Source: Candidatus Caldilinea saccharophila
GTDB lineage: Bacteria; Chloroflexota; Anaerolineae; Caldilineales; Caldilineaceae
Assembly: GCA_016710365.1 (NCBI GenBank)
Contig: JADJVW010000008.1
Coordinates: 44,740-108,739, forward strand
Reading direction: 5' to 3'
DNA length: 64,000 bases
The notes below the pieces were generated by a model. It ran no database searches. It had not been told where the DNA came from and saw only the letters and a list, made by a program, of their open reading frames with translations. The first letter of the stretch is position 1; every line of letters starts with the position of its first letter. A program made the translations under genes and the position numbers. Positions 33,678 to 44,166 of the stretch are shown piece after piece.

Positions 33678-34643
33678 ATGACGCAACTGGGCATTCAGAT
33701 CATCCCGACCATGGCGGTCGGCGAAGTGATCGAGACGGCGGTGATGGCCGAGGAACTGGGCTATGACTTCTGCGTCCTCGCCGACGAAGGCTTTATGCCA
33801 GACATTTATGTGGCCCTGGGCACGATTGCGCAACGCACCAGCCGAATGCAGCTCGGCCCGGTCACCAACGGCTACACGCGCCATCCCGCGGTCACGGCCA
33901 ACGCACTGGCGACGCTCAACGATCTCTCCGGCGGGCGCGCGCTGGCGATGCTGGTCGCCGGCGGGTCGATGGTGCTCGGCCCGATGGGAATTGTGCGCGA
34001 CGCGCCGCTCTCCGTGATGCGGGAGACAATCGCCATCCTGCGCCAGTTGTGGCGCGGGGAGGAGGTCACGTGGCAGGGCAAGCGTTTCAGCCTCCAACGC
34101 GCCCAGTTGCACAGCCATCGGCCGCACGACATCCCGATCTGGCTGGCCGTGCGCGGGGAAAAGATGCTGGCGCTCGCGGGCCAGGAGGCGGACGGCATCG
34201 TGCTCGTCGCCAAGTCCGATCTTGGCCCGGCGCTGCAAATCGTGGCGCAGGCTGAAGCCGGGCGCAGCACACACTGCCGGCGGATTTACATGGATCGCAT
34301 CGCGTACACGCCTGAATTGCTCGAAGAAGCGTCGGCGCTCTACGCCTACGTGCTGATGGATTCGCCGCCGCGAATGCTCGACGGGCTGGGCATCAGCGCG
34401 GCCGAGATCGACGCGATCCGGCGGGCGATCGCGACCGGCGGGCCGAAAGCCGCCATGCCGCTGGTGCGTCCGGAGATGATCCAGCGCTACCAGTTGGCCG
34501 GAACGCCAGACGAGTGCCGACAGGCGATCACCGAGTTGGTTGCGCGCCACGAGCTGGATGCCATCGTGATGAACGTGACGACCGCCGGCATTGACGCCAA
34601 CCGTCGACTGCTGCAAGATATTCGTTCCATCGTGCAAGCATAG
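33678..34643 (+). CDS. LLM-class oxidoreductase, Mer-like (methylene-H4MPT reductase family)
   Basis: 321 residues, the length of Mer. It follows the Mer/LLM pattern: LGIQIIPTMAVGEVIETA, LGPVTNGYTRHPAVTANALA, LATLNDLSGGRALAML, DIPIWLAVRGEKMLALAG and the C-terminal GTPDECRQAI. Family members use F420 or FMN in a TIM barrel; Mer reduces methylene-H4MPT to methyl-H4MPT. The gene directly follows mch, which supports a one-carbon role, but other F420-dependent reactions are possible. GAGGTG lies before the ATG. Confidence 0.82.
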   Translation: MTQLGIQIIPTMAVGEVIETAVMAEELGYDFCVLADEGFMPDIYVALGTIAQRTSRMQLGPVTNGYTRHPAVTANALATLNDLSGGRALAMLVAGGSMVLGPMGIVRDAPLSVMRETIAILRQLWRGEEVTWQGKRFSLQRAQLHSHRPHDIPIWLAVRGEKMLALAGQEADGIVLVAKSDLGPALQIVAQAEAGRSTHCRRIYMDRIAYTPELLEEASALYAYVLMDSPPRMLDGLGISAAEIDAIRRAIATGGPKAAMPLVRPEMIQRYQLAGTPDECRQAITELVARHELDAIVMNVTTAGIDANRRLLQDIRSIVQA

Positions 34644-34701
34644 TGGAATCTCCCAATCGATTTGTTCGTGCTGATTCATCTACCATTGGAGGAAGAGAAA
34701 A

Positions 34702-35730
34702 ATGTTGACTACAAGCAAGCGAGCGTGGGGTCTGGTTGTATTGTTGATGACGGTTGCGCTGATGGTCGGCGCGTGTGCAGGCGTGAACGCGCCGGCTGCC
34801 GCACCCGCGGAGAGCGGTGCACCGGCCGCGGCGGTGTTCAAGGTCGGCCTGGTGCATCCCAGCCCGGTCACTGACGCGTGGAGCGGCCAGGCGCCCGCCG
34901 CCATCGAGCGAATGCGCGACGAGTTGGGCGCAGAGATTGCCAACGTCGAAGTAGCGGATCCGGCCGGCTACGAAAAGGCATTCAGCGACTTCGCCAGCCA
35001 GGGCTATACGCTGGTGATCGGCCACGGCTTCCAATATCAGGATGCGGCGGCCAAAGTGTCGCCAGATTTCCCCAACACCTATTTCACCACGGTGGGCGGC
35101 GACAAAACCACCGCCAACTTTGCACCGATCGACCTGGTGCCAGGCTATATGCAGGCGCTCTATGCGATGGGCGTGATGGCAGGCGAAGTTTCCAAGACCA
35201 AACAGGCCGCTGGTTTCACGCTGGAAAACCCGGCTACTAAGCTGCCGCTGGAAGGTTTCCGCCAGGGCTTTGAGAGCATCCCCGGCAATACCTTCAGCAT
35301 GATCGTCCTGCGCGACGGCAACGACATCGGTGCGGGCAAGGAAGCGGCGCTGCAGGCGATGGCGGGTGGCGCCGACATCCTGATCGCCAACGCCAACCTG
35401 GCGGGTGATGGCGTGCTGCAGGCCGTGGCCGAGGAGGGGGGCGACACCGTCTTCGCCATCGGCGCCGTCGGCGACCAGACAAGCAAGGCCCCGCAGAATA
35501 TCCTGGCGAGTGCGCCGCTCAACATTCCGCAGGCGCTCTTCGCCGTGGCGCAGGCGGCCAAAGATGGCACGTTCCAGGGTAACAGCGTGCGCCAGTTCAC
35601 CGTCAACGACGAAGGCGTCTACCCCTTCATCTACAACCCGGCGCTGGCTGACATCGTAACGCCGGAAATGCAGGCGCTGGTCGATGAGACGATCGCCAAG
35701 ATCAAGTCTGGTGAAATTGTCGTCCAGTAG
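34702..35730 (+). CDS. BMP-family ABC substrate-binding lipoprotein (nucleoside type)
   Basis: 342 residues. Lipoprotein signal ending LMVGACAG. The Bmp/PnrA fold shows VGLVHPSPVTDAWS, DPAGYEKAFSDFASQGY, VIGHGFQYQDAA and FTTVGGD. BMP proteins commonly bind purine nucleosides, which fits the purine-type catabolic genes around. AGGAAGAG before the ATG. Two permeases and an ATPase follow, so it is a complete importer. An 18-bp hairpin just after the stop may set higher expression of this gene than of the permeases. Confidence 0.9.
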   Translation: MLTTSKRAWGLVVLLMTVALMVGACAGVNAPAAAPAESGAPAAAVFKVGLVHPSPVTDAWSGQAPAAIERMRDELGAEIANVEVADPAGYEKAFSDFASQGYTLVIGHGFQYQDAAAKVSPDFPNTYFTTVGGDKTTANFAPIDLVPGYMQALYAMGVMAGEVSKTKQAAGFTLENPATKLPLEGFRQGFESIPGNTFSMIVLRDGNDIGAGKEAALQAMAGGADILIANANLAGDGVLQAVAEEGGDTVFAIGAVGDQTSKAPQNILASAPLNIPQALFAVAQAAKDGTFQGNSVRQFTVNDEGVYPFIYNPALADIVTPEMQALVDETIAKIKSGEIVVQ

Positions 35731-35740
35731 AGCGCTACAG

Positions 35741-35777
35741 CCACCTGCCAGGAAGTTTGAAACTTCCTGGCAGGTGG
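35741..35777 (+). repeat. 18-bp hairpin between binding protein and permease genes
   Basis: CCACCTGCCAGGAAGTTT (35741-35758) pairs perfectly with 35760-35777. It sits 10 nt after the substrate-binding protein stop and 38 nt before the first permease. This is the classic position for a 3'-stabilising or attenuating hairpin in binding-protein operons. Confidence 0.65.
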
Positions 35778-35814
35778 AACCTCGCTCAATGGTTCGGAAA
35801 GAAGTGCGCGGCCC

Positions 35815-36882
35815 ATGACAACCGTCACCGCATCACGACAGGCCGGAAGCGCGCTGTGGCGCAATGTGTGGCGCAATGTGGCGCTGCCGCTGCTGGCGAT
35901 CCTGGCGGCGCTGCTCGTCGGCGCGCTGATGCTGGCCTTCTCCGGCTTCGATGTCGCCGCAGCCTACGGTGCGCTGTGGAGCGGCATCTTTGGCAACGCG
36001 CGCAACATTGGCGAGGCGCTGCTGCGCGCCACGCCGCTGATCCTGGTGGGCGCCGGGATCGCGATTGCCTTCCGCTGCGGCATCTGGAACATCGGCGCCG
36101 AGGGGCAGTTTTACATGGGCGCTGCGGCCGGCGCGTTCATTGGCTTGCAGGCGGGCTCGTTCTCGCCCTGGCTCGCCATTCCTACGGCGCTGCTGGCCGG
36201 TGCGCTCTGCGGCGGGCTGTGGGCGGCAATTGCCGGCTGGCTCAAGGTGCGGCTGGGGTTGAATGAGGTCGTGACCACGATCATGCTCAACTACATCGCC
36301 ATCGGCATTGTCGGCTATCTGGTGACCGGCCCGATGCAGGAGGCCAACCGCTACAACCCGCAGACCGACGAGATCGCCGCCACGATGGTGCTGCCCAGGC
36401 TGCTGCCGGGGATGCGCGTGCATGCCGGCTTTTTGCTGGCGCTGCTTCTGCCGGCGCTGGCGTCGATCCTGCTTTTTCGCACACCGTGGGGCTTTGCGCT
36501 GCGTGCGGTGGGGTTCAACCCGGTGGCGGCGCAACACGCCGGCATTCGCGTCAATGTGCAGTACGTGCTGGCGATCAGCCTGAGCGGCGCGCTGGCGGGC
36601 GTCGCCGGGACGGTGGAAGTGCTTGGCGTGATCGGGCGGCTCTACGAGAACATCTCGCCGGGCTACGGCTTTACCGGCATCGCCGTCTCGCTGCTGGCGG
36701 CCAACCACCCGATCGGTGCGATCTTTTCCGGCCTGCTCTTCGGCGCACTCACCACCGGCGCCGAATTGATGCAACTGACCGCGCAGATTCCCTCGTCGAT
36801 GACCTTCATTTTGCAGGGTCTGATTATCGCGTTTCTGGTTTCGTTCCGCGCGCTTCAAGGGCGGGTCTGGCGGCGAGGATAA
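35815..36882 (+). CDS. ABC transporter permease 1 (nucleoside/BMP type)
   Basis: 355 residues with about nine helices, BPD_transp_2 family (LivH/YufP-like): IWNIGAEGQFYMGA, GLNEVVTTIMLNYIAI and GFTGIAVSLLAANHPIGAI are typical. It pairs with the next permease to form the channel of the BMP importer. Start is ATG at 35815. Confidence 0.88.
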   Translation: MTTVTASRQAGSALWRNVWRNVALPLLAILAALLVGALMLAFSGFDVAAAYGALWSGIFGNARNIGEALLRATPLILVGAGIAIAFRCGIWNIGAEGQFYMGAAAGAFIGLQAGSFSPWLAIPTALLAGALCGGLWAAIAGWLKVRLGLNEVVTTIMLNYIAIGIVGYLVTGPMQEANRYNPQTDEIAATMVLPRLLPGMRVHAGFLLALLLPALASILLFRTPWGFALRAVGFNPVAAQHAGIRVNVQYVLAISLSGALAGVAGTVEVLGVIGRLYENISPGYGFTGIAVSLLAANHPIGAIFSGLLFGALTTGAELMQLTAQIPSSMTFILQGLIIAFLVSFRALQGRVWRRG

Positions 36883-36887
36883 GCTTT

Positions 36888-37812
36888 ATGGAATGGCTGA
36901 TCGGGTTACAGGCGTTGTTGCAGGCCACCGTGCGCATGGCCGCGCCGCTCACCTTTACCGCGGTGGGCGAAACCTACGGCGAGCGCGCCGGCGTCATCAA
37001 CATTGGCCTGGAGGGACTGATGCTGATCGGCGCGGTCACGGCCTATGCGGTGGCTTTTGCCAGCGGCAACGTCTGGCTGGGCGTGCTGGCGGCTGGCGTG
37101 GCCGCGGCGATCTTCGGCGTGCTCTTCGGCGTCGTGACGATCACACTGGGCGCCAATCAGATCGTCGCCGGCGCCGCGCTCAACCTGATCGGGCTGGGGC
37201 TGTCGAGCTTCATCTATCGCGCCTTCTTTGGCAGCGTCACCGACCGTGCGATCCAGCCGCTGGCGACGGTCGAGATTCCGCTGCTCAACCAGATCCCCGT
37301 GGTAGGGCCGGTGCTGTTCGAGCAGAATCTGCTGGTCTACGCCGCGCTGCTGCTGACGCCGCTGGCCGCGCTGGTGCTCAACCGCACTATGCTGGGGCTG
37401 GCGCTGCGCTCGGTGGGCGAGCATCCCAAAGCGACGGCGACGGCTGGACTGTCGGTGATTGGGCTGCGCTATGCGGCGGTGGCCTTCGGCGGCATGATGG
37501 CGGGCATCGGCGGCGCGTATCTGTCGGTGGCCTATGCCAATCAATTTGTGGAGAACATGGTGGCGGGCCGCGGCTTCATCGCGCTGGCAATCGTCGTCTT
37601 TGGCCGCTGGTCTCCCCTCGGAGCGCTCTGGGCGAGCCTGCTCTTTGGCTTCACCTTTGCACTGCAACTGCGCTTGCAGGCGCAGAACATCCCGATCGCC
37701 TACCAGTTCCTGCAGATCCTACCCTACGTCGCCACCATCGTCGCCATGATCCTGCTGCGGACAGTCGGCGCAGCCCAAGGCGCTGGGCGTTCCGTACACG
37801 GAGCGCACATGA
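36888..37812 (+). CDS. ABC transporter permease 2 (nucleoside/BMP type), frame break near 37760
   Basis: About 307 residues. Typical NupQ/YufQ-like features: INIGLEGLMLIGA, TLGANQIVAGAALNLIGLG, VAGRGFIALAIVVFGRW. In the written frame no stop occurs and it runs into the ATPase gene. Removing the A at ~37761 gives a family-typical end, QPKALGVPYTERT, with a TGA overlapping the ATPase ATG (ATGA). I therefore read this as a frame break rather than a real permease-ATPase fusion. Confidence 0.83.
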
Positions 37813-39363
37813 CCGAGCAAGCGCCGCGTCTGCGTCTGGAAGGCATCTCCAAACAATTCGGCGTCGTCCAGGCCAACGATGCCATCACACTCGATGTGCA
37901 GCCCGGCGAGATCATGTGTCTGCTGGGTGAAAATGGCGCGGGCAAATCGACGTTGATGAACATTCTCTACGGTCTGGTGCGTCCCGACGCCGGTGAGATC
38001 TTCCTGGATGGCAGCGTAGCGACGATTCGCTCGCCGCACCAGGCGATCGAACTGGGCATCGGCATGGTGCATCAGCACTTCATGCTCGTACCGACGCTAA
38101 CCGTGGCCGAAAATGTGATTCTCGCCACGCGGCCACTCTTTTCGTTGCGCAAGCTGGGCGAAGCGGTGATCCGCGACCGTGGCCGCATCGAGCGCCAGGT
38201 GGAGGAAGTGGCGCAGCGTTACGGGCTGCGGATCGACGCAGCGGCGCGTGTCTCTGCACTCAGCGTGGGCGAGCAGCAGCGCGTCGAGATCGTCAAGGCG
38301 CTCTACCGCGGGGTCAATTTGCTGATTCTTGACGAGCCGACCGCCGTGCTCACGCCGCAGGAGACGAGTGAACTCTTCAAGACGCTCAAACAGTTCACCG
38401 CCGCCGGCTTGTCGATCATTTTGATCACGCACAAGCTGCATGAGGTGATGGCGATCAGCGACCGCGTCACGGTGCTGCGCGATGGCAAAGTTGTAGGACG
38501 TCGCGTCACGCGCCAGACGGATACGCACGAACTGGCGGAACTGATGGTGGGCCGCGATGTGCGGCTGACAGTGGAGAAGCGCGCGGCTCAGCCCGGCGCG
38601 CCCGCGCTGGTGGTCGAGGACCTGACCGTCCACGGCATACATGGGCGGCGGCTGCTTGATCATCTTTCGCTCCAGGTTGCCGCCGGCGAAATCCTGGGCG
38701 TGGCCGGCGTGGATGGTAATGGGCAGCGCGAGCTGGCGCTGGCGATCACGGGCATTCTCCAGCCGGATGGCGGCGCGATCACGGTCGAGGACAAGGCGCT
38801 GGCCGGCGCCACCGCGCCAGATCGGCGACGCCGGCGTGCGCCATATCCCTGAAGATCGCCAGCAGATGGGGCTGATCCTCGACTTTTCCGTCGCCGACAA
38901 CTTTGTGCTCAAGCAGTTCGACCGGCTGCCTTTCACGCGCCGCGGTCTGCTGCAGCCCTCTGCGATCCTGGCCTATGCGCAGCGGCTGATTGGCGCGTTT
39001 GACGTGCGCACGCCGTCCCCGGCGCTGCCGGTGGCGAATCTTTCCGGCGGCAACCAGCAGAAGGTGGTGCTCGGCCGTGAGATCGACAGCAACCCGCGCG
39101 TGCTGGTGGCCGCGCAGCCGACGCGCGGTCTCGATGTCGGCGCGACGGAGTATGTTCACAAGGCGTTGCTGGCGCAGCGCGACGCTGGCGCGGCCATCCT
39201 GCTGATCTCGACCGAGTTGGAAGAAGTGCTGGCGTTGAGCGATCGTATCGTTGTGATCTTCGAGGGGCGCGTGGTGGGCGAAGTCACCGGCAACCGCGCC
39301 AACACGCAGAAGATCGGGCTGATGATGGCCGGCGCACATATTCAGGAAGACAACAACCGATGA
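37809..39363 (+). CDS. ABC transporter ATPase with two nucleotide-binding domains, frame break near 38818
   Basis: About 517 residues, the tandem-domain size of sugar/nucleoside ATPases (YufO/NupO, RbsA-like). Domain 1: Walker A GENGAGKST, signature LSVGEQQR, Walker B LLILDEP. Domain 2 starts ~255 (GVAGVDGNGQRE), and after the break has HIPEDRQ, the signature LSGGNQQK and VLVAAQPTRGLD. The frame is lost at ~38813-38821; removing one C in GCGCCAG gives ATAQIGDAGVRHIPEDRQ. Its stop overlaps the ygeY-like ATG. Confidence 0.87.
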
Positions 39364-40580
39364 ACAGTGCAGAAATGAACAAAGTGGCAGAGCGTATCGC
39401 ACACAAGGCCTCAGCCCTGGCGCTTCAGCAACAGCGCTTTTTGGCCGACCTGATCCGTATCCGCAGCTACACCGGCGATGAACGGGCGGCAGTAGAACGC
39501 ACACTGCAGGAGCTACGCACCATCGGCTGCGACGAGGTGTGGATGGACAGCGCCGGCAACGCGCTGGGGCGCATTGGCAATGGTCGCCGCGTGATTTTGT
39601 ACAACGCCCACCTGGACACGAACGAGGTCGCCGATGCCAGTGAGTGGCCCCACCCGCCGCTGGAGCCAGTGATCGAAAACGGCGCCATGTGGGGGTTGGG
39701 CGCATCGGACTGCAAGGGCGGCGTGGCAACAATTGTCTATGGCGCTGCGATCCTCAAAGAACTGGCGCTGTCCGGCGACTTCACGCTGCTGGTGATGGGC
39801 GCCACCTTGGAGGAGGACGCCGAAGGCTTTGCACTGCGTTCGCTGGTGGAGCGTGATGGCGTGCACCCGGACACTGTCGTGCTGGCCGAGGCGACCGATC
39901 TGACGCTGCGTCGCGGCCAGCGTGGGCGCTGCGAGATTCGTGTACGCACGACGGGTAAGGCCGTCCACGCCAGTACGCCGCACCTGGGCGAGAATGCCAT
40001 CCTCAAGATGATGCCCGTCATCGCCGAGCTGGAAGCGATGAACGCCGAGCTGCCCACGCACGCGATTTTCGGCAAAGGCACGCAGGTCGTCTCCTTGATC
40101 GAAGGGCCGCACACGCCTAACTCCGTGCCGAGCTGGTGCGAGGCAACGGTGGATCGGCGCATGATGCCGGGTGAGACGATGGCTTCGGTGCTTGCCAGCA
40201 TTCGCGCGGCCATAGAGCCGCTGGGCGCTACAGCCACGATCCCGGATCAGCCGGTGTCTACGCACACTGGGCTGCGGCTGGATGGGCCAAGTTTTTACCC
40301 TGGCTGGCTGCTAGAGCAGACGCACCCGTTGCTGGCGGTCGGGCAGGCCACCGGGCGGGCGTTGTGGGGCGAATCGCTGCCGGTCGATGTGTGGCGCTTC
40401 AGCACCGATGGCGCCTATTCAGCCGGCGCGGCGGGCATCCCCACGCTCGGCTTTGGCCCGCAGGAGGAGCGCTACGTCCACGCCGCCGACGATCAGGTTG
40501 ACCTGGCAAAGCTGACCAAGGCGGCTGCGTTTTATGCACTCTTTCCGTTGATGTTTGTGAATCGTGAGGGAGATCAATAG
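39360..40580 (+). CDS. ygeY: YgeY-type M20 family hydrolase
   Basis: 406 residues. M20 metallopeptidase fold with metal ligands in LYNAHLDTNEV, GLGASDCKGG and ATLEEDAEG. Its high similarity to the YgeY selenium-metabolism-linked hydrolase group is judged from overall pattern and from the adjacent YgeW homologue; E. coli has ygeW-ygeX-ygeY in order. In anaerobic purine degradation YgeY acts on a carbamoylated or amidated ring-opening product. ATGA overlap with the ABC ATPase gene ties nucleoside uptake to this step. Confidence 0.83.
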   Translation: MNSAEMNKVAERIAHKASALALQQQRFLADLIRIRSYTGDERAAVERTLQELRTIGCDEVWMDSAGNALGRIGNGRRVILYNAHLDTNEVADASEWPHPPLEPVIENGAMWGLGASDCKGGVATIVYGAAILKELALSGDFTLLVMGATLEEDAEGFALRSLVERDGVHPDTVVLAEATDLTLRRGQRGRCEIRVRTTGKAVHASTPHLGENAILKMMPVIAELEAMNAELPTHAIFGKGTQVVSLIEGPHTPNSVPSWCEATVDRRMMPGETMASVLASIRAAIEPLGATATIPDQPVSTHTGLRLDGPSFYPGWLLEQTHPLLAVGQATGRALWGESLPVDVWRFSTDGAYSAGAAGIPTLGFGPQEERYVHAADDQVDLAKLTKAAAFYALFPLMFVNREGDQ

Positions 40581-40716
40581 ATCGCGGACGACGCAAGCAG
40601 GACGAACTCTGGTAGGTTTGTGAAGCTGCAGAGACTCGACTGAGCAGCATCATCGGCGGTCTATTTCCATTTACTTTACGATGAGATAATCGTTTTCAGA
40701 ATTTGGAGTCAGGAAG

Positions 40717-41709
40717 ATGAATACGCAACTGTTTGGCAAAGACTTTATCACGACTGAAGATTGGTCGCGCACCGAGCTGGAGACGGCGCTGGAAGTCGCC
40801 GCCGATCTCAAGCGCCGCTTTGCGATGGGTGAACTGCACGACCACATCCTGCGCGCCAAGACGCTTTACATGCTTTTCTTCGAGGAATCGACGCGCACGC
40901 GCAACTCCTTCGAGACGGGCATGACGCAGCTCGGCGGCCACGCCATCTGGCTGACGCCGGCGGCCACGCAGATCGGCCACGGCGAGAATGCCAAGGATAC
41001 GGGCATGGTGCTCGGCAGCTACGGCCACGGCATTGCCGTGCGCGATTGTCGCACCGACATCGGCCAGAAATACCAGTACGACATCGCAAAGCACGCCAAC
41101 GTGCCGCTCTTCTCAATGCAGGACGACGTTGACCACCCCTGCCAGGCGATGGCCGACCTGATGACGATCCGCGAGCGCTTCGGCGCCGACCTGCGCGGGC
41201 GCAAGTTCACCATCGCCTGGACCTACGCGCCCAAATATGTGCGCCCGCTTTCGGTGCCGCAGTCGTTGGTCATGCTGATGACGCGCTTTGGCATGGATGT
41301 GACGCTGGCGCACCCCAAGGGCTTCGAGCTGATGCCTCACACGCTGGAATCTGCGCGCGCCCACGCTGAGGAGAGCGGCACGAAGTTTGAGATCGTCGAC
41401 GACATGGACGCCGCCTTCGAGAACGCCGACATCTGCTACGCCAAGAGCTGGGGGCCGATCATGGTGACGGAGGAGCCAGAACCGGTGCAGAAGATGGTCG
41501 ACGAGCACAAGGATTGGATCTGCGACGAGCGGCGCATGGCGCTGGCCAAGAAAGCCGCCATCTACATGCACTGCATGCCGATCGACCGCGGCTATGAAGC
41601 GACCGACGACGTGATCGACGGGCCGCAGTCGGTGATCTATCAGGAAGCCGAGAATCGCCTGCACATCCAGAAGGCGCTGATGGCGTTGACGATGGGTGGG
41701 AGAATCTGA
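40717..41709 (+). CDS. ygeW: YgeW-type knotted carbamoyltransferase
   Basis: 330 residues. It belongs to the aspartate/ornithine carbamoyltransferase superfamily: carbamoyl-phosphate loop ESTRTRNSFE, DHPCQAMADL (HPxQ) and HCMPIDRGYEATDDVID. The length and the inserted AWTYAPKYVRPLSVPQS segment match the YgeW group. With YgeY it likely releases carbamoyl phosphate (then ATP) from an amino-acid-like purine fragment. AGTCAGGAAG precedes the ATG. A 136-bp gap before it has no strong promoter. Confidence 0.87.
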   Translation: MNTQLFGKDFITTEDWSRTELETALEVAADLKRRFAMGELHDHILRAKTLYMLFFEESTRTRNSFETGMTQLGGHAIWLTPAATQIGHGENAKDTGMVLGSYGHGIAVRDCRTDIGQKYQYDIAKHANVPLFSMQDDVDHPCQAMADLMTIRERFGADLRGRKFTIAWTYAPKYVRPLSVPQSLVMLMTRFGMDVTLAHPKGFELMPHTLESARAHAEESGTKFEIVDDMDAAFENADICYAKSWGPIMVTEEPEPVQKMVDEHKDWICDERRMALAKKAAIYMHCMPIDRGYEATDDVIDGPQSVIYQEAENRLHIQKALMALTMGGRI

Positions 41710-41710
41710 G

Positions 41711-42442
41711 ATGGAGATCAACGATGCTGTCGTCCTGATTACGGGCGGCGCGATCCGGCTGGGCAAGGCGCACGGCTTGCATCTGGCGCGCAAAGGCGCG
41801 CACATCGCCTTCAGCTACCTGCCCAACGAGCCGGGGCTGGAGACGAAGGCAGAGATCGAGGCGCTGGGCGTGCGCTGCACCGCGACGCAACTCGATGTGC
41901 GCGACCTGGAGGCTGTGCGCCGCTGGGTGGCGGAGACGGCGGAGACATTCGGACGGATCGACGTGCTGATCAACAACGCGTCGCCTTGGCTGATGCGCCC
42001 GTTCCTCGACGTGACCGAAGCCGAGTACGACCTGTGCAACGACGTGACGGCCAAAGCCGCCTTCTTCTGCACGCAGGCGGTGGCGCCGATCATGTTGGCG
42101 CAGGGGCGCGGCGTGGTCATCAATGTGGCGGATCTGTCGGTCTATGAAGTCTGGCCGGAGTTGGGGCACCACGCCATCGCTAAGGCAGGCGTCGTGCAGT
42201 TGACGCGTTACGCCGCGCTCGAGCTTGGGCCAGCCGTGCGCGTCAATGCGGTGGCGCCCGGCCCCGTGCTCCTGCCGCCGGATTTCACGCCGGAGCAGAT
42301 CGAGGATGCTCGCCAGCGTACATTGGTCAAGCGCCTCGGCCAGCCTGAAGATGTCTCACGTACGATTGCGTTTCTGATCGAACATGAATACTTGACCGGC
42401 CACGTTTATTTCATCGACGGCGGACAGAGATTTTCGCATTGA
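41711..42442 (+). CDS. Short-chain dehydrogenase-like protein with His in place of the catalytic Tyr
   Basis: About 243 residues. The Rossmann site ITGGAIRLGKAHG, LINNASPWLMRPF and NAVAPGPV are clear. At the active site the usual YxxxK is HHAIAK, and the Ser region reads NVADLSVYE. The D-x(n)-H-x3-K arrangement is nearer to pteridine-reductase-like SDRs than to FabG. Start ATG at 41711, one base after the ygeW stop (TGAG ATG). Substrate unknown; a pterin is possible given mch and the Mer-like genes. Confidence 0.8.
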   Translation: MEINDAVVLITGGAIRLGKAHGLHLARKGAHIAFSYLPNEPGLETKAEIEALGVRCTATQLDVRDLEAVRRWVAETAETFGRIDVLINNASPWLMRPFLDVTEAEYDLCNDVTAKAAFFCTQAVAPIMLAQGRGVVINVADLSVYEVWPELGHHAIAKAGVVQLTRYAALELGPAVRVNAVAPGPVLLPPDFTPEQIEDARQRTLVKRLGQPEDVSRTIAFLIEHEYLTGHVYFIDGGQRFSH

Positions 42443-42525
42443 GAATGAGAGAATAAGAGATTGGAGATTGCGCAATCTCTCGTTCGCGCAATCTCTTAAT
42501 CTCTCATCTCCAATCTCCAGAATAG
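42443..42525. repeat. CCAATCTC/GAGATT-word inverted repeats
   Basis: Right after the SDR stop, words AGAGATTGGAGATTGCGC and GCGCAATCTC alternate and form several nested short palindromes, e.g. GGAGATTGCGC facing GCGCAATCTCT. Same family as 28.0 and 32.5 kb. Confidence 0.55.
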
Positions 42526-42536
42526 AGAGAGCAACT

Positions 42537-42827
42537 ATGCCTGTAATCGAATTGCTGCGCGTCAAATGCGTCCCCGGCCGTCGCGACGAGTGGCTGGCGC
42601 GCGACGCCGAAGTCTGGACGCCGGCGCTGGCTGCACATGACGGCTATATCTCCAAAGAAGTGTGGCCGAGCATCGACCACCCGGATGACGTGGTGATCAT
42701 CGTGCGCTGGGAATCGCTGGCGCAGTGGAAGACGTTTCCCGACGACCTGTCGCTGAAGTTGGACGCCAGGATGCAGGATGTCCAACGCGAACTGACGAGT
42801 GAGGCGCTGGATATTTATACCGCGTGA
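42537..42827 (+). CDS. TIGR03792-type small ferredoxin-fold protein (ABM-like)
   Basis: 96 residues. It matches the small family first noted in cyanobacteria by VIELLRVKC, EVWTPALAAHDGYISKEVW and VVIIVRWESLAQWK. It has the dimeric alpha+beta barrel fold of antibiotic-biosynthesis-monooxygenase-like proteins. Function unknown. ATG at 42537 follows the repeat block by 11 nt; AGAGAGAG could serve as the ribosome site. Confidence 0.8.
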   Translation: MPVIELLRVKCVPGRRDEWLARDAEVWTPALAAHDGYISKEVWPSIDHPDDVVIIVRWESLAQWKTFPDDLSLKLDARMQDVQRELTSEALDIYTA

Positions 42828-42853
42828 ACTACTGGCTGCCAATTCAAAAAACG

Positions 42854-42950
42854 ATAGACCACGGATTAGGCGGATGAGACGGATTTCCGCGGATAGACAA
42901 TAGCAGAAAATCCGTGCACATCCGCCTAATCCGTCTCATCCGCGGTCTAT
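42854..42950. repeat. CGGAT-word inverted repeat with permuted words
   Basis: ATAGACCACGGATTAGG... on the left and ...CCGCGGTCTAT on the right are complementary at the ends. Inside, the words TAGGCGGAT and GAGACGGAT occur in opposite order in the two arms. Same family as 20.3, 30.1 and 33.6 kb. Confidence 0.65.
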
Positions 42951-43002
42951 TGTTCTTGCCCGCCCTGAACGTTGCCAATATGAACATTGATTGGAGACCA
43001 CC

Positions 43003-44047
<1,045 letters not shown>

Positions 44048-44049
<2 letters not shown>

Positions 44050-44145
44050 AAAACGCAACCACGAAGCCGCGAAGCACACAAAGCTGCACAAAGAAAAGCC
44101 TGGGTGCGCCTTTGCGTCCCTTCGAGCCTTTGTGGTGAGTTTTTA
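44048..44145. repeat. Imperfect CACAAAG-word inverted repeat
   Basis: AAAAACGCAACCACGAAGCC on the left faces CTTTGTGGTGAGTTTTT on the right, with CACACAAAGCTGCACAAAG between. The stop of the LLM gene abuts it. Same family as 45.2 kb. Confidence 0.5.
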
Positions 44146-44166
44146 AGATCGTAACGGGAAGGCAAG

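Noticed and set aside
36486..38852. A natural permease-ATPase fusion protein in one frame
   Set aside because: A one-base correction near 37761 gives a family-typical permease end (QPKALGVPYTERT) whose stop overlaps the ATPase ATG; the fused version has a junction unlike any family.
42537..42827. True antibiotic biosynthesis monooxygenase
   Set aside because: Only the fold resembles that family; the sequence fits the uncharacterised TIGR03792 group better.
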